Part shown: positions 1-7,705 of the stretch, one piece after another
Numbering within the stretch: position 1 is the first letter of the stretch
Layout: every line of letters begins with the position of its first letter
DNA from: Eubacteriales bacterium
Lineage (GTDB): Bacteria; Bacillota; Clostridia; Oscillospirales; Oscillospiraceae
Direction: 5' to 3'
Length of the DNA: 35,323 nt
NCBI GenBank assembly: GCA_030539285.1
Contig: JAUNSH010000030.1
Location: forward strand, 1-35,323
Program-made: the position numbers and the translations under genes
Notes under the pieces: generated by a model
The model's input: the letters and a program-made list of their open reading frames with translations, nothing else
What the model was told of the DNA's origin: nothing
Databases searched by the model: none

Positions 1-28
1 GTATCTTGTATCTCGTATCTTAGTATCT
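1..28. repeat. Short tandem heptamer repeat
   Basis: Four imperfect head-to-tail copies of GTATCT plus one variable base (an extra A precedes the last copy) run from the window edge into the last codons of the methylglyoxal-synthase-like gene on the minus strand. Whether the array continues to the left cannot be seen. Confidence 0.6.
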
Positions 29-433
29 ATTTTTGCTGCGCAGCATTTCCCGCCAGTCGAGGTCGCCCCGCTGCAGGCCCATGATGAGCATTTCGGCGGA
101 AGCAAGGTTCGTGGCGATGGGCACGTTCTGCTTGTCGCAGTGCCGGATGGTTTCGATCATCTGGCTGTCGTCCCAGGGTTCGGTGGTGTTGGGGTCTGTG
201 AACAGCAGCACCAGATCGATCTCGTTGTAGGCGATCCGGGCGTTGATCTGCTGGTGACCGCCCTGCTTGTGGGACAGGAGCAATGTGATGGGCAGGCCGG
301 TGTTGTCGGCGATGAGCCTGCCGGTGGTGGCGGTGGCAAAGAGGTTGTGCTTCATCAGCACACTCTTGTAAGCGGTGCAGAACTGCACCATCAGTTCCTT
401 CTTCTTGTCGTGAGCCAGAAATGCGATGTTCAC
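20..433 (-). CDS. mgsA: Methylglyoxal synthase-like protein with altered active site
   Basis: A 137-residue protein with the compact MGS-like fold of the methylglyoxal synthase family, which turns dihydroxyacetone phosphate into methylglyoxal in the cytoplasm. The GTG at 433 is chosen as start because AAGGAG lies 8 bases upstream and the protein then begins at the family N-terminus (AHDKKK near residue 7). The family framework is clear: TATTG at 34-38, the loop around GGHQQ (58-62), FTDP (78-81) and PIATN (105-109). Aligned by eye to E. coli MgsA, the catalytic base Asp71 is His60 here, His98 is Trp87 and Asp101 is Ser90, while Asp20 and Asp91 are kept (Asp9, Asp80). Activity is therefore doubtful. 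It follows minD by 32 bp and is probably cotranscribed. Family membership is secure; function is not. Confidence 0.8.
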   Translation of the reverse strand: MNIAFLAHDKKKELMVQFCTAYKSVLMKHNLFATATTGRLIADNTGLPITLLLSHKQGGHQQINARIAYNEIDLVLLFTDPNTTEPWDDSQMIETIRHCDKQNVPIATNLASAEMLIMGLQRGDLDWREMLRSKNRY

Positions 434-465
434 AGCTGTCACTCCTTTTTTATATATCAAAGCGT

Positions 466-1206
466 TTATCGTAAAGTAATAGGCTCGTGGAAGCCCTGAA
501 TCCTCCGGGAGATCCGGCGGCAGGCCTTGGCGGCGGGGCAGCGGGGGGAATACTTTAATAAGGGCCGCCCGAAAGAGGCCGCCAGCGTTACGCAGGGGTC
601 CTCCGGGACAATACCCGCCAGGGGCAGCCCGGCGTTGTCCATTACGTCGTCGATGGTGGTGCGTACGGTGCTGAGCAGCTCCCGGTCCACCCGGTTGACG
701 ATGAGCCGCACATCCGCCTTACCCTGAAGCTCCAAAAGCTCGCCCACCCGGGCGGCGTCCCGCACGGAGGCGGGGCCGAAGCCGGTGACCAGCAAAAAGC
801 GGTCGGCGGCGGAGGAAACCAGTCGGAAGCCCGTGTCCACACCGGCAGGGGCATCCAGCAAAATCAGGTCAAATTCCCGCCGGGCCTGCCGGAGCATGGC
901 ACGGAAAGCCTCCCCGTCGATGTTCTCCACAGGGCAGTTCATGGGGGCAGTGAGAAAAGACAAGCCTGGATACTGGGGGTGCCGGGCGGCGCCGCTCAGG
1001 GGATAATTGCCGCTGGCTACATCCAGAAAGGACAGGGCCGCGCCCTCTGTCAGGCCCAGGGAAATGTCCAGATTCCGCAGACCCACGTCGCAGTCCACGC
1101 ACAGGACCTTCTTCCCGGCTTCTGCCAGCGCGGAGGCGATCCCTGCGCAGACGGAGGTTTTTCCGGTCCCGCCCTTGCCGGACAGCACAGCCAGCACTTC
1201 GCCCAA
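466..1206 (-). CDS. minD: MinD/ParA-type ATPase (septum-site MinD-like)
   Basis: A 246-residue P-loop ATPase of the MinD/ParA family; MinD binds the membrane as an ATP dimer and positions the division site. The deviant Walker A motif SGKGGTGKT lies at about residues 9-17, followed by the VDCDVGLRNLD switch region and the LLDAPAG Walker B. I chose the TTG at 1206 because GGAGGAG lies 7 bases upstream and the -10 box ends only 11 bases before the upstream ATG at 1227. The C-terminus is basic (CRRISRRIQGF) and could form the amphipathic membrane helix, though it is not a textbook MinD tail. Neither minC nor minE is adjacent; the only partner is the downstream mgsA-like gene. A general ParA-like role is possible. 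Confidence 0.82.
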   Translation of the reverse strand: MGEVLAVLSGKGGTGKTSVCAGIASALAEAGKKVLCVDCDVGLRNLDISLGLTEGAALSFLDVASGNYPLSGAARHPQYPGLSFLTAPMNCPVENIDGEAFRAMLRQARREFDLILLDAPAGVDTGFRLVSSAADRFLLVTGFGPASVRDAARVGELLELQGKADVRLIVNRVDRELLSTVRTTIDDVMDNAGLPLAGIVPEDPCVTLAASFGRPLLKYSPRCPAAKACRRISRRIQGFHEPITLR

Positions 1207-1238
1207 GCACGATCTCCTCCATTCCATAATTTGCTCCT

Positions 1239-1267
1239 ATTATACAGGAAATTCGCACAAATTGCAA
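1239..1267 (-). promoter_or_regulatory. Promoter of minD-mgsA
   Basis: On the minus strand TTGCAA (1262-1267) is followed after 17 bp by a perfect TATAAT (1239-1244). The predicted transcript starts near 1232, giving a leader of about 25 nt before the TTG start at 1206. Confidence 0.8.
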
Positions 1268-1411
1268 GGGGAAAATCACCGAATTTGAAAAGTTTTTCAT
1301 CAAAATAAACAAAAGTTATGACGTTCATAGGCAAAATCCAATAGGAGGAGACGGGTTTCCCTTTCCTTCGGGGCACCGGGACAAAAAAAGCGGAGCGGCC
1401 GCAAAAAAGGG

Positions 1412-1440
1412 TTGCGAAGGCAGAAAAACTGAGCTATAAT
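1412..1440 (+). promoter_or_regulatory. Promoter of pta
   Basis: TTGCGA (1412-1417), a 17-bp spacer and a perfect TATAAT (1435-1440) lie about 50 bases before the pta start codon. It is divergent from the minD promoter. Confidence 0.8.
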
Positions 1441-1455
1441 CAAACTGTAAAAATA

Positions 1456-1469
1456 CGGGCGTATGCCCG
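1456..1469 (+). promoter_or_regulatory. Small hairpin in pta leader
   Basis: CGGGC-GTAT-GCCCG forms a 5-bp hairpin just downstream of the expected transcription start and 6 bases before the GGAGG ribosome site. It may stabilise the 5' end of the mRNA. It has no recognised riboswitch structure. Confidence 0.4.
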
Positions 1470-1490
1470 ATAATTGGAGGAATGATTCCC

Positions 1491-2489
1491 ATGTTCAACG
1501 CTATGATCGAAACTCTGAAGGCGAATCCCCGCAAGATCGTGTTTACTGAGGGCCATGACGCCCGTATTCTGGAGGCCACTGCCCGTCTGGTGGAGGGCGG
1601 CTTCCTGACCCCCATCCTGATCGGCAACGTGGACGAGGTCAAGGCCAACGCGGCCAAGGGCGGCTTCAACATTGACGGCGTCGAGATCATCGACCCCCTG
1701 ACCTACGAAGGCATGGATGCCATGGTCGAGAAGATGGTGGAGCTGCGCAAGGGCAAGATGTCTGCTGAGGACTGCCGCAAGGCTCTGTCCAAGGGCAACT
1801 ACTTCGGCACCATGCTGGTGAAGATGGGCTACGCCGACTCTCTGCTGGGCGGCGCTACCTACTCCACCGCCGACACCGTCCGTCCCGCTCTGCAGCTGGT
1901 GAAGACCAAGAAGGGCGCCCATCTGGTGTCCTCCTGCTTCATTCTGGTCCGGGGCGAGGAGAAGCTGGCCATGGGTGACTGCGCCATCAACCTGAGCTAT
2001 GAGGATTCCGTGGACAAGGACGGCAACGTGACCCTGTCCGCCGCTCAGAAGCTGGCTGAGGTGGCTATCGAGACCGCCAAGACCGCCAAGGTCTTCGGCA
2101 TCGATCCCAAGGTCGCCATGCTGAGCTTCTCCACCAACGGCTCCGGCAAGGGCGGCACCGTGAAGCTGAGCCACGACGCCACCGCCGTTGCCAAGGAGAT
2201 GGATCCTGAGCTTCTTATCGATGGCGAGATGCAGTTCGACGCCGCTGTGGCTCCCGAGGTCGGTCAGCTGAAGTTCCCCGGCTCCCCCGTGGCCGGCTAT
2301 GCCAACACCTTCATCTTCCCCACCATCGAGGCCGGCAACATCGGCTACAAGATCGCGCAGCGTCTGGGCGGCTTCGAGGCCTACGGCCCCATCCTGCAGG
2401 GTCTGGCCGCTCCCATCAACGACCTGTCCCGCGGCTGCAACGCCGACGAGGTCTACAAGATGGCCATCATCACCGCCGCCCTCGTGTAA
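1491..2489 (+). CDS. pta: Phosphate acetyltransferase
   Basis: A 332-residue cytoplasmic enzyme that interconverts acetyl-CoA and acetyl phosphate, the first step of acetate formation with ATP yield. It matches the short clostridial Pta form in length and sequence: IVFTEGHDARILEA near the N-terminus, GGATYSTADTVRPALQ in the middle, and NGSGKGG and GFEAYGPILQGLAAPINDLSRG toward the C-terminus. Start at ATG 1491 is preferred to ATG 1482, because GGAGG at 1476-1480 is 10 bases from the former and only 1 base from the latter. Codon use is strongly C-ending, as in highly expressed genes. It has its own promoter and terminator. No acetate kinase gene is adjacent, so ackA must be elsewhere. Confidence 0.95.
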   Translation: MFNAMIETLKANPRKIVFTEGHDARILEATARLVEGGFLTPILIGNVDEVKANAAKGGFNIDGVEIIDPLTYEGMDAMVEKMVELRKGKMSAEDCRKALSKGNYFGTMLVKMGYADSLLGGATYSTADTVRPALQLVKTKKGAHLVSSCFILVRGEEKLAMGDCAINLSYEDSVDKDGNVTLSAAQKLAEVAIETAKTAKVFGIDPKVAMLSFSTNGSGKGGTVKLSHDATAVAKEMDPELLIDGEMQFDAAVAPEVGQLKFPGSPVAGYANTFIFPTIEAGNIGYKIAQRLGGFEAYGPILQGLAAPINDLSRGCNADEVYKMAIITAALV

Positions 2490-2582
2490 GTCGGCAGGGC
2501 CGACAGCCAATGCGTGCGTGAGCCTTCTGTAATCGTTACGCCATTGGGTACTGCTCGGTATCGGTACATTTTCCAAACAGCG

Positions 2583-2617
2583 CAACAGGCCGCCCCGAAA
2601 TGGGGCGGCCTGTTTTG
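2583..2617 (+). terminator. Rho-independent terminator after pta
   Basis: A perfect 13-bp stem (AACAGGCCGCCCC with its complement) closes a GAAAT loop and is followed by TTGT. A smaller hairpin, GTCGGC-AGG-GCCGAC, sits directly after the stop codon at 2490-2504. Confidence 0.85.
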
Positions 2618-2627
2618 TACATCGTAG

Positions 2628-2783
2628 GGCGGGGTCATACCCCCAACTCGGCACATAGGCTTCCTCGGGGTAATCGGTTTCATTGATTTCATTCCAACAG
2701 GACACGCAGAACTCCGCCACATCCATCACCTCACTGAGAGTATAGGTCAATTTCACCCTAATTTCAATAGGGAATTCTGACAT
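2628..2783 (-). pseudogene. Possible remnant of a small zinc-ribbon protein
   Basis: The minus-strand frame from ATG 2783 reads like real protein for about 52 residues, with one CxxC pair in EFCVSCWNEIN followed by an acidic stretch and EEAYVPSWGYDP. It then runs into the pta terminator with no second CxxC pair and no stop of its own. This could be the surviving front of a small two-knuckle zinc-ribbon protein, erased at its C-terminus. The ribosome site is weak. It may equally be a chance open frame. The rest of the 2490-2804 gap holds only the pta terminator. Confidence 0.25.
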
Positions 2784-2804
2784 AATATTCCCAGGTGATG
2801 AAAA

Positions 2805-3032
2805 ATGAGCCGAATCCGGGATTTGCGCAAAGAAAAAGGCTTTACCCAGGTCAAAATTCAAATGCTGACGGGGATTGACCAGAGCGATTATTCCAAAATC
2901 GAAAGTGGGAAACGATACTTTACCTTTGAACAGTGCCGTAGGCTTGCCATTGCGCTTGACACCAGCATGGATTATCAGGCTGGACTGACCGACGAGAAGA
3001 AGCCGTATCCCCGCAATATTTCCGAACAATAA
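2805..3032 (+). CDS. Small XRE-family HTH regulator
   Basis: A 75-residue protein that is almost entirely one XRE/Cro-type helix-turn-helix domain. IRDLRKEKGFTQ opens helix 1 at residues 4-15, and the recognition-helix region GIDQSDYSKIESGKR follows at about 23-37. FTFEQCRRLAIALDTSMDYQAGLTD completes the five-helix fold. It would bind DNA as a dimer; its operator is unknown. The ribosome site AGGTGA (2793-2798) is 6 bases from the start. It is a single-gene unit with its own terminator, placed between pta and the MATE exporter. Its target could be the exporter promoter downstream, but nothing in the sequence proves this. Confidence 0.85.
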   Translation: MSRIRDLRKEKGFTQVKIQMLTGIDQSDYSKIESGKRYFTFEQCRRLAIALDTSMDYQAGLTDEKKPYPRNISEQ

Positions 3033-3035
3033 ACG

Positions 3036-3060
3036 CGCCGCTGCCTGGGCAGCGGCGTTT
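3036..3060 (+). terminator. Terminator after the XRE gene
   Basis: CGCCGCTGC pairs with GCAGCGGCG around a CTGG loop and is followed by TTTTC. Confidence 0.8.
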
Positions 3061-3081
3061 TCGACAAGGTGCCCCTCCGCA

Positions 3082-3130
3082 TTGACAACGGCGTCTGGCG
3101 GCGGTATACTATGGTTAGTGAAAAGTAACC
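3082..3130 (+). promoter_or_regulatory. MATE exporter promoter with possible operator
   Basis: A consensus TTGACA (3082-3087) and TATACT (3105-3110) are separated by 17 bp. Directly after the -10 box, GGTTA (3113-3117) and TAACC (3126-3130) form an inverted repeat over the transcription start, a position suited to a repressor. No regulator is identified. Confidence 0.75.
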
Positions 3131-3146
3131 ACAAGGAGAGAAAGAG

Positions 3147-4496
3147 ATGCAAAATGATTATCTGATCCGGCAAAAGCCAATGCGGGCATTGATTCTGTTT
3201 GCTATGCCGATGATTCTTGGAAATCTGTTTCAGCAGACCTACACCATGGTGGATTCGGCCATGGTGGGACGGTTTGTCAGCGAGCAGGCGCTGGCGGCGG
3301 TGGGCGCGTCCTATTCGCTGACCAATATTTTTATCTGTGTCGCCATTGGCGGCGGCATCGGTGCGTCGGTGACGGTGAGCCGGTATTTTGGCGCGGGAAA
3401 CATTGCAAAGATGAAGACCGCCGTCTACACGGCGCTGCTGGTCTTTCTGGGCATCAGTGTGGGGCTTGGAATGCTGGGGCTGGCGCTGGGCAGGCAGATC
3501 ATGCAGCTGCTGAACACCCCGGCGGACGTGCTGGACATGGCGGCAGCATACCTGCGGATCTACTTCGCGGGTCTGCCGTTCCTGTTTATGTACAATATTC
3601 TGTCGTCCATGTTCAACGCCCTGGGAAAGTCCAGGATCCCGCTGGGATTTCTGATTTTTTCCTCGCTGTTCAACATCGCTCTGGACTGGTATTTCGTGAC
3701 CCGGCTCAACCTGGGCGTCACCGGCGTGGCCTGGGCGACCCTGATCGCCCAGGGGATCTCCGCGGTGCTGTCCTTTGGGGTGCTGCTGCGCCTGCTGGGG
3801 AGGATGGACTGTCCCGCTGCCTCCATCTTTGACCCAACGGAGCTGCTTCCCATGGCGAAAATCGCCCTGCCGTCCATTTTGCAGCAGTCCACCGTGTCCA
3901 TCGGAATGATGCTGGTGCAGTCCGTGGTCAACAGCTTTGGCTCGGAGGCTCTGGCCGGCTTCTCCGCCGCCATGCGGGTGGAGTCGCTGTGCATCGTGCC
4001 CATGACCGGCATTGGCAGCGCCATGTCCTCCTTCACCGCGCAGAATCTGGGTGCGGGCCGCCCCAAACGGGTGGTGGAGGGCTACCACGCGGCGGTGAAG
4101 CTGGTCATCGCCTTCGCCGTGCTGATCGCCGTGGTCCTGAATCTGTTTACCACCCGGATCATCACCGCTTTTCTGGGGGAAGAGGGCACTCGAACCGCTA
4201 TGGAAACAGGCATTGGGTATCTACAGTTTATGAGTGTCTTTTTCTGCCTGATCGGATTCAAGACCAGCACGGACGGCCTGCTGCGGGGAGCGGGGGATAT
4301 GACCATGTTCACCCTCGCCAATCTGGTGAATCTCACCATCCGGGTGGTGGTTGCCATGGTGTTCGCGCCGCGGATGGGCATTTTCATGGTCTGGACCGCC
4401 GTGCCCATCGGCTGGCTTGCCAACTGGGCCATCTCTTATCTGGAATACCGGACCGGAAAGTGGAAGAGCAGGCTGACGGAAAAGGCGGCAGTATAA
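3147..4496 (+). CDS. MATE family multidrug/toxic-compound exporter
   Basis: A 449-residue integral membrane protein of the MATE family (NorM/DinF group), which exports drugs or metabolites using a Na+ or H+ gradient. It shows about twelve hydrophobic segments in two halves. The N-terminal half carries the family signature MILGNLFQQTYTMVDSAMVG near residues 22-41, and the second half has the matching LPSILQQSTVSIGMMLVQS stretch. Length is normal. The start is supported by AAGGAGAG 6 bases upstream. It is transcribed alone from a near-consensus promoter and ends in a strong terminator. The substrate cannot be told from sequence. Confidence 0.93.
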   Translation: MQNDYLIRQKPMRALILFAMPMILGNLFQQTYTMVDSAMVGRFVSEQALAAVGASYSLTNIFICVAIGGGIGASVTVSRYFGAGNIAKMKTAVYTALLVFLGISVGLGMLGLALGRQIMQLLNTPADVLDMAAAYLRIYFAGLPFLFMYNILSSMFNALGKSRIPLGFLIFSSLFNIALDWYFVTRLNLGVTGVAWATLIAQGISAVLSFGVLLRLLGRMDCPAASIFDPTELLPMAKIALPSILQQSTVSIGMMLVQSVVNSFGSEALAGFSAAMRVESLCIVPMTGIGSAMSSFTAQNLGAGRPKRVVEGYHAAVKLVIAFAVLIAVVLNLFTTRIITAFLGEEGTRTAMETGIGYLQFMSVFFCLIGFKTSTDGLLRGAGDMTMFTLANLVNLTIRVVVAMVFAPRMGIFMVWTAVPIGWLANWAISYLEYRTGKWKSRLTEKAAV

Positions 4497-4517
4497 CCAA
4501 GCTGTCCAATAAAAAAT

Positions 4518-4545
4518 GCGCCGCGGCAGAAAGCCGCGGCGCTTT
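4518..4545 (+). terminator. Terminator between MATE and rubrerythrin genes
   Basis: A perfect 10-bp GC stem (GCGCCGCGGC with its complement) around an AGAAA loop is followed by TTT on the plus strand. A-rich DNA precedes it, so it may also stop transcription from the convergent rubrerythrin gene. Confidence 0.85.
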
Positions 4546-4562
4546 GCGTATCATGCGTATAA

Positions 4563-5105
4563 TTAGTAGTTCTCGGCGTGGACTTCGAAGTAGCTCTGGG
4601 GATGGTTGCAGGTGGGGCAGATTTCGGGGGCGGCGGTGCCTACCACGATATGACCACAGTTGCGGCACTCCCAGACCTTGACCTCGCTCTTCTCAAAGAC
4701 CTTGGCGGTCTCCACGTTCTTGAGCAGGGCGCGATAACGCTCCTCGTGGTGCTTTTCGATAGCGGCTACCAGACGGAACTTGGCAGCCAGCTCCGGGAAG
4801 CCCTCTTCCTCGGCGGTCTTGGCGAAGCCCGCGTACATATCCGTCCACTCGTAGTTCTCGCCCTCGGCGGCGGCCAGCAGGTTCTCTGCAGTGGAGCCGA
4901 TGCCGTCGTGCAGCTCCTTGTACCACATCTTGGCGTGCTCCTTCTCGTTGTCGGCGGTCTTCAGGAACAGAGCGGCGATCTGCTCAAAGCCATCCTTCTT
5001 GGCCTTGGAAGCGAAAAAAGTATACTTGTTTCTGGCCTCGGACTCGCCGGCAAAGGCGGTCTCCAGATTCTTTTCAGTTTGGGTTCCGGCGTATTTATTT
5101 GCCAT
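4563..5105 (-). CDS. rbr: Rubrerythrin
   Basis: A 180-residue cytoplasmic non-haem iron protein that reduces hydrogen peroxide in anaerobes. The N-terminal ferritin-like four-helix domain has the expected diiron glutamate motifs (GESEARNKY at 20-28, [11 protein letters not shown], and IEKHHEERY). The C-terminal rubredoxin-like domain has two CxxC pairs (Cys147/Cys150 and Cys163/Cys166) for one Fe(Cys)4 site. The ATG at 5105 has AGGAGG nearby on the minus strand and gives the standard length; upstream in-frame sequence to 5180 falls in the promoter. It is monocistronic. Confidence 0.96.
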   Translation of the reverse strand: MANKYAGTQTEKNLETAFAGESEARNKYTFFASKAKKDGFEQIAALFLKTADNEKEHAKMWYKELHDGIGSTAENLLAAAEGENYEWTDMYAGFAKTAEEEGFPELAAKFRLVAAIEKHHEERYRALLKNVETAKVFEKSEVKVWECRNCGHIVVGTAAPEICPTCNHPQSYFEVHAENY

Positions 5106-5151
5106 GATAGTATCCTCCTGTAACACGGGGCAGACCCCGGATGATATGTCT

Positions 5152-5180
5152 ATTTTACCATTTTTAATGGAAAAATGCAA
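5152..5180 (-). promoter_or_regulatory. Promoter of rubrerythrin gene
   Basis: On the minus strand TTGCAT (5175-5180) and TAAAAT (5152-5157) are separated by 17 bp. The predicted leader is about 40 nt. Confidence 0.75.
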
Positions 5181-5218
5181 GGGGAATTTTACATATGTTA
5201 TATACGCCTGCGCTCTCC

Positions 5219-6403
5219 TTACACGTACACCTCCACCGTCACGGGAATATCGGCGGCAGGCTTTTCTTCAAGGCAGGTGAAGGTGATGCCGCCGTCTGTG
5301 CGTTTGGCGTAGCTGACGGCGGCGATGGCCTCTCTGACCGCCGTATCCTTTTCGGTGTCGCCGTAATACAGGGGATAGGCGCGGGTCAGCAGGTCACTCT
5401 CGAGATTGGAAATGGGGACGAACAGGGTGTAGGGCGCGCTGTTGCCGACCCATTTTTCGCTGCCCAGCAGGAAGGAAACAAACCTGGTTTGCACAGCCTG
5501 TTTGGCGGCAGCCACGGCAGCGGCAGCCTGGGCGTCCACATAGCCCTTGCCGGCGGCATCCGTATCATCCGTGGGATCGGGAAGGCCGGTGAGGGTCTGG
5601 CTGCCCATGTCGATCTGCCCCTGCACCGTGCCGCCCACGCAGGGCAGAGCGCCAACATCCTGGGCGGTGAGCGATATATTTCCGGAATCGTCCGGGGCGA
5701 TGCCGCATATGGTGGATATCGCACCGTCGCCGTTGGCACCGTTGCGGCTGACGCTGTAGGTCACCACGTCGCCGGAATCATAGTGGGCCGTGGTGCGGCT
5801 CCACACGTATTCCTTCGGCGCGCAGGAGGGAAGGACCTCGCTCCACTGTCCCGTGGGGATCTGTCGGTAGTCCTGGCTTACCTGAAAGGCAACCTCCTGC
5901 CCCAGCAGCACCGGGCCGGGACCGGAGGGACCGGTGAATTCCCCGCTTTCCTTCGCCAGGGCAAGATATTCGTCCAGCTTGTCCTCCAGCCATTGCAGGC
6001 GGCAGTAGTCCTGGGATTGGGGCGCGTCTGCCGCCGGGTTCACCTGCACCTGGATCTGGAAGGGGAAGGTGGAAAGCTGGTTCAAGCTGTCGTCCTGAAA
6101 CACCAGACAGGCCCGGACGGTGCCGGGCACGCTGAGCATCTGCGCTGCAAGGACGACGGTGGCGCTGCTGCCGCTGAGGGTGACCGCGGCGGTGCCGTCG
6201 GAGAGCTTGTCGTAAAGTCCCCGGGTGCGGTCGGGCTTTTCGTAGCCGATGGCGGCGGTGACACCCTCCGGGGGCTGCCAGGGCTGTCCATCGCATTGAA
6301 GAGAAACCTCCACCGCCCGGGTCTGCCCATCGTGCTGCATGGCAGGAACCGTTTGAATACCGGGACGGTTCAGGTCAACGCTGATTTGGGTTTGGATCTG
6401 CAT
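5219..6403 (-). CDS. Orphan phage-baseplate-like (BppU N-terminal type) protein
   Basis: A 394-residue protein built like a phage tail or baseplate receptor-binding component. Residues 1 to about 130 resemble the BppU N-terminal domain of lactococcal-type baseplates (beta-rich; starts [15 protein letters not shown]). A helical link ([21 protein letters not shown]) and a short collagen-like GPSGPGP follow. Then comes a fibre-type segment with [10 protein letters not shown] and [18 protein letters not shown], typical of trimeric tail fibres. The ribosome site AGGAGGT is 7 bases from the start. No capsid, tail, lysis or integrase genes flank it. It could be a prophage relic or a domesticated surface or tailocin component; which one is unknown. 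Confidence 0.75.
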   Translation of the reverse strand: MQIQTQISVDLNRPGIQTVPAMQHDGQTRAVEVSLQCDGQPWQPPEGVTAAIGYEKPDRTRGLYDKLSDGTAAVTLSGSSATVVLAAQMLSVPGTVRACLVFQDDSLNQLSTFPFQIQVQVNPAADAPQSQDYCRLQWLEDKLDEYLALAKESGEFTGPSGPGPVLLGQEVAFQVSQDYRQIPTGQWSEVLPSCAPKEYVWSRTTAHYDSGDVVTYSVSRNGANGDGAISTICGIAPDDSGNISLTAQDVGALPCVGGTVQGQIDMGSQTLTGLPDPTDDTDAAGKGYVDAQAAAAVAAAKQAVQTRFVSFLLGSEKWVGNSAPYTLFVPISNLESDLLTRAYPLYYGDTEKDTAVREAIAAVSYAKRTDGGITFTCLEEKPAADIPVTVEVYV

Positions 6404-6514
6404 GAAAATGACCTCCTGTGTCGTATTTTAAAAGCCGGCGGCTTTCGACCCATTGTATAAAAGGAAAAACGGCTTGTCGTAAAAATAATGGGGGAACGGA
6501 AAAAGACAGAACGG

Positions 6515-6543
6515 TTGACGTTCCGGCGGCACTCTGGTATAAT
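6515..6543 (+). promoter_or_regulatory. Promoter of aldo/keto reductase operon
   Basis: TTGACG (6515-6520), a 17-bp spacer and a perfect TATAAT (6538-6543) lie 32 bases before the start codon. Confidence 0.82.
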
Positions 6544-6575
6544 TCTACAAAAAAGACACGAAAGGGGTCGTCAAA

Positions 6576-7673
6576 ATGGAATCGGTATTCCCGGAAATTC
6601 AGAAGCGGTTTGGCTTTGGCTTTATGCGCCTGCCTATGGTGGACGGGCAGGTGGACATTCCACAGACTATGAAGATGGTGGATGCCTATCTGGCGGCGGG
6701 CTTTAACTATTTTGACACGGCCCACGGCTATCTTGACGGGCAGAGCGAAAAAGCCCTGAAGACCTGCCTGACCTCCCGTTATCCGCGGGAACGCTATCTT
6801 CTGACCAATAAGCTGTCCAACAATTTTTTTGAGAAGCAGGAGGATATCCGGCCGCTGTTTTGTCAGCAGCTGGCGGCCTGCGGGGTGGACTATTTCGATT
6901 TCTACCTGATGCACGCCCAGAATGGGGAGCGTTTCGAAAAATACAAGAGCTGCCTGGCTTATGAGACGGTGCTGGAGCTGAAAGCGGAGGGGAAGGTCCG
7001 CCATCTGGGTATCTCCTTCCACGACAGCCCTCAGGTGCTGGACAAAATTTTGTCGGAATATCCGCAGATCGAAGCGGTGCAGCTTCAGTTCAATTACCTG
7101 GACTATGACGATCCCAAGGTCCAGTCCTTCGGCTGCTACGAGGTCTGCCAAAAGCATGGCAAGCCGGTATTCGTTATGGAGCCGGTGAAGGGCGGCGCGC
7201 TGGTAAACCTGCCGCCCCAGGCCCAGAGGATCTTTGACGGGCTGGGCGGCGGCTCCAACGCAAGCTACGCCATCCGTTACGCTGCCGGGTTCCCCGGCAT
7301 CCGCACGGTGCTCTCCGGTATGAGCACGCTTTCGCAGGTGGAGGAAAACGTGGCGTTTATGCGGGATTTCCGGCCCCTGTCCGAGGCCGAGCAGGCGGCG
7401 GTGACCCGTGTGCGCGGCATCCTGCGGGGACAGGACCTGATTCCCTGTACCGGCTGCCGGTACTGCACCGAGGTTTGCCCTATGGAAATTCCCGTTCCCG
7501 ACCTGTTCGCCTGTCTCAACGACAAGCGGCGCACCGGGAGAGCCGATATCTCCCGGATCGGCGGCGGAAGGCCCGAAAGCTGTCTGGGCTGCGGAAAATG
7601 TGAGGAAGCCTGCCCCCAGGGGCTGAACATCCGGGAACTGGTGCAGTCTGCCCGGGAGGAGCTGGGACTGTAA
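6576..7673 (+). CDS. Aldo/keto reductase with C-terminal 2x[4Fe-4S] ferredoxin domain
   Basis: A 365-residue cytoplasmic oxidoreductase. Residues 1 to about 280 form an aldo/keto reductase TIM barrel with the catalytic tetrad visible: Asp47 and Tyr52 (YFDTAHGYLDG), Lys79 (LLTNKLS) and His113 (FYLMHAQN). The C-terminus is a bacterial ferredoxin-like domain with two full CxxCxxCxxxC clusters (Cys291/294/297/301 and Cys336/339/342/346). This AKR-plus-ferredoxin form is common in anaerobes and probably passes electrons from the clusters to a carbonyl substrate; the substrate is unknown. Ribosome site AAAGGGG is 8 bases upstream. It heads a likely three-gene operon, with no terminator before the gene at 7706. 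Confidence 0.92.
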   Translation: MESVFPEIQKRFGFGFMRLPMVDGQVDIPQTMKMVDAYLAAGFNYFDTAHGYLDGQSEKALKTCLTSRYPRERYLLTNKLSNNFFEKQEDIRPLFCQQLAACGVDYFDFYLMHAQNGERFEKYKSCLAYETVLELKAEGKVRHLGISFHDSPQVLDKILSEYPQIEAVQLQFNYLDYDDPKVQSFGCYEVCQKHGKPVFVMEPVKGGALVNLPPQAQRIFDGLGGGSNASYAIRYAAGFPGIRTVLSGMSTLSQVEENVAFMRDFRPLSEAEQAAVTRVRGILRGQDLIPCTGCRYCTEVCPMEIPVPDLFACLNDKRRTGRADISRIGGGRPESCLGCGKCEEACPQGLNIRELVQSAREELGL

Positions 7674-7705
7674 CGCCAATAACCCCTTCGGAAAAGGAGC
7701 CGCCA

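Noticed and set aside
1440-4088. An 882-codon open frame on the minus strand.
   Set aside because: It lies opposite pta, the XRE gene and most of the MATE gene, has low-complexity His/Gly/Gln-rich content and no ribosome site; a shadow of C-rich third codon positions. Only the short piece at 2628-2783 looked protein-like.
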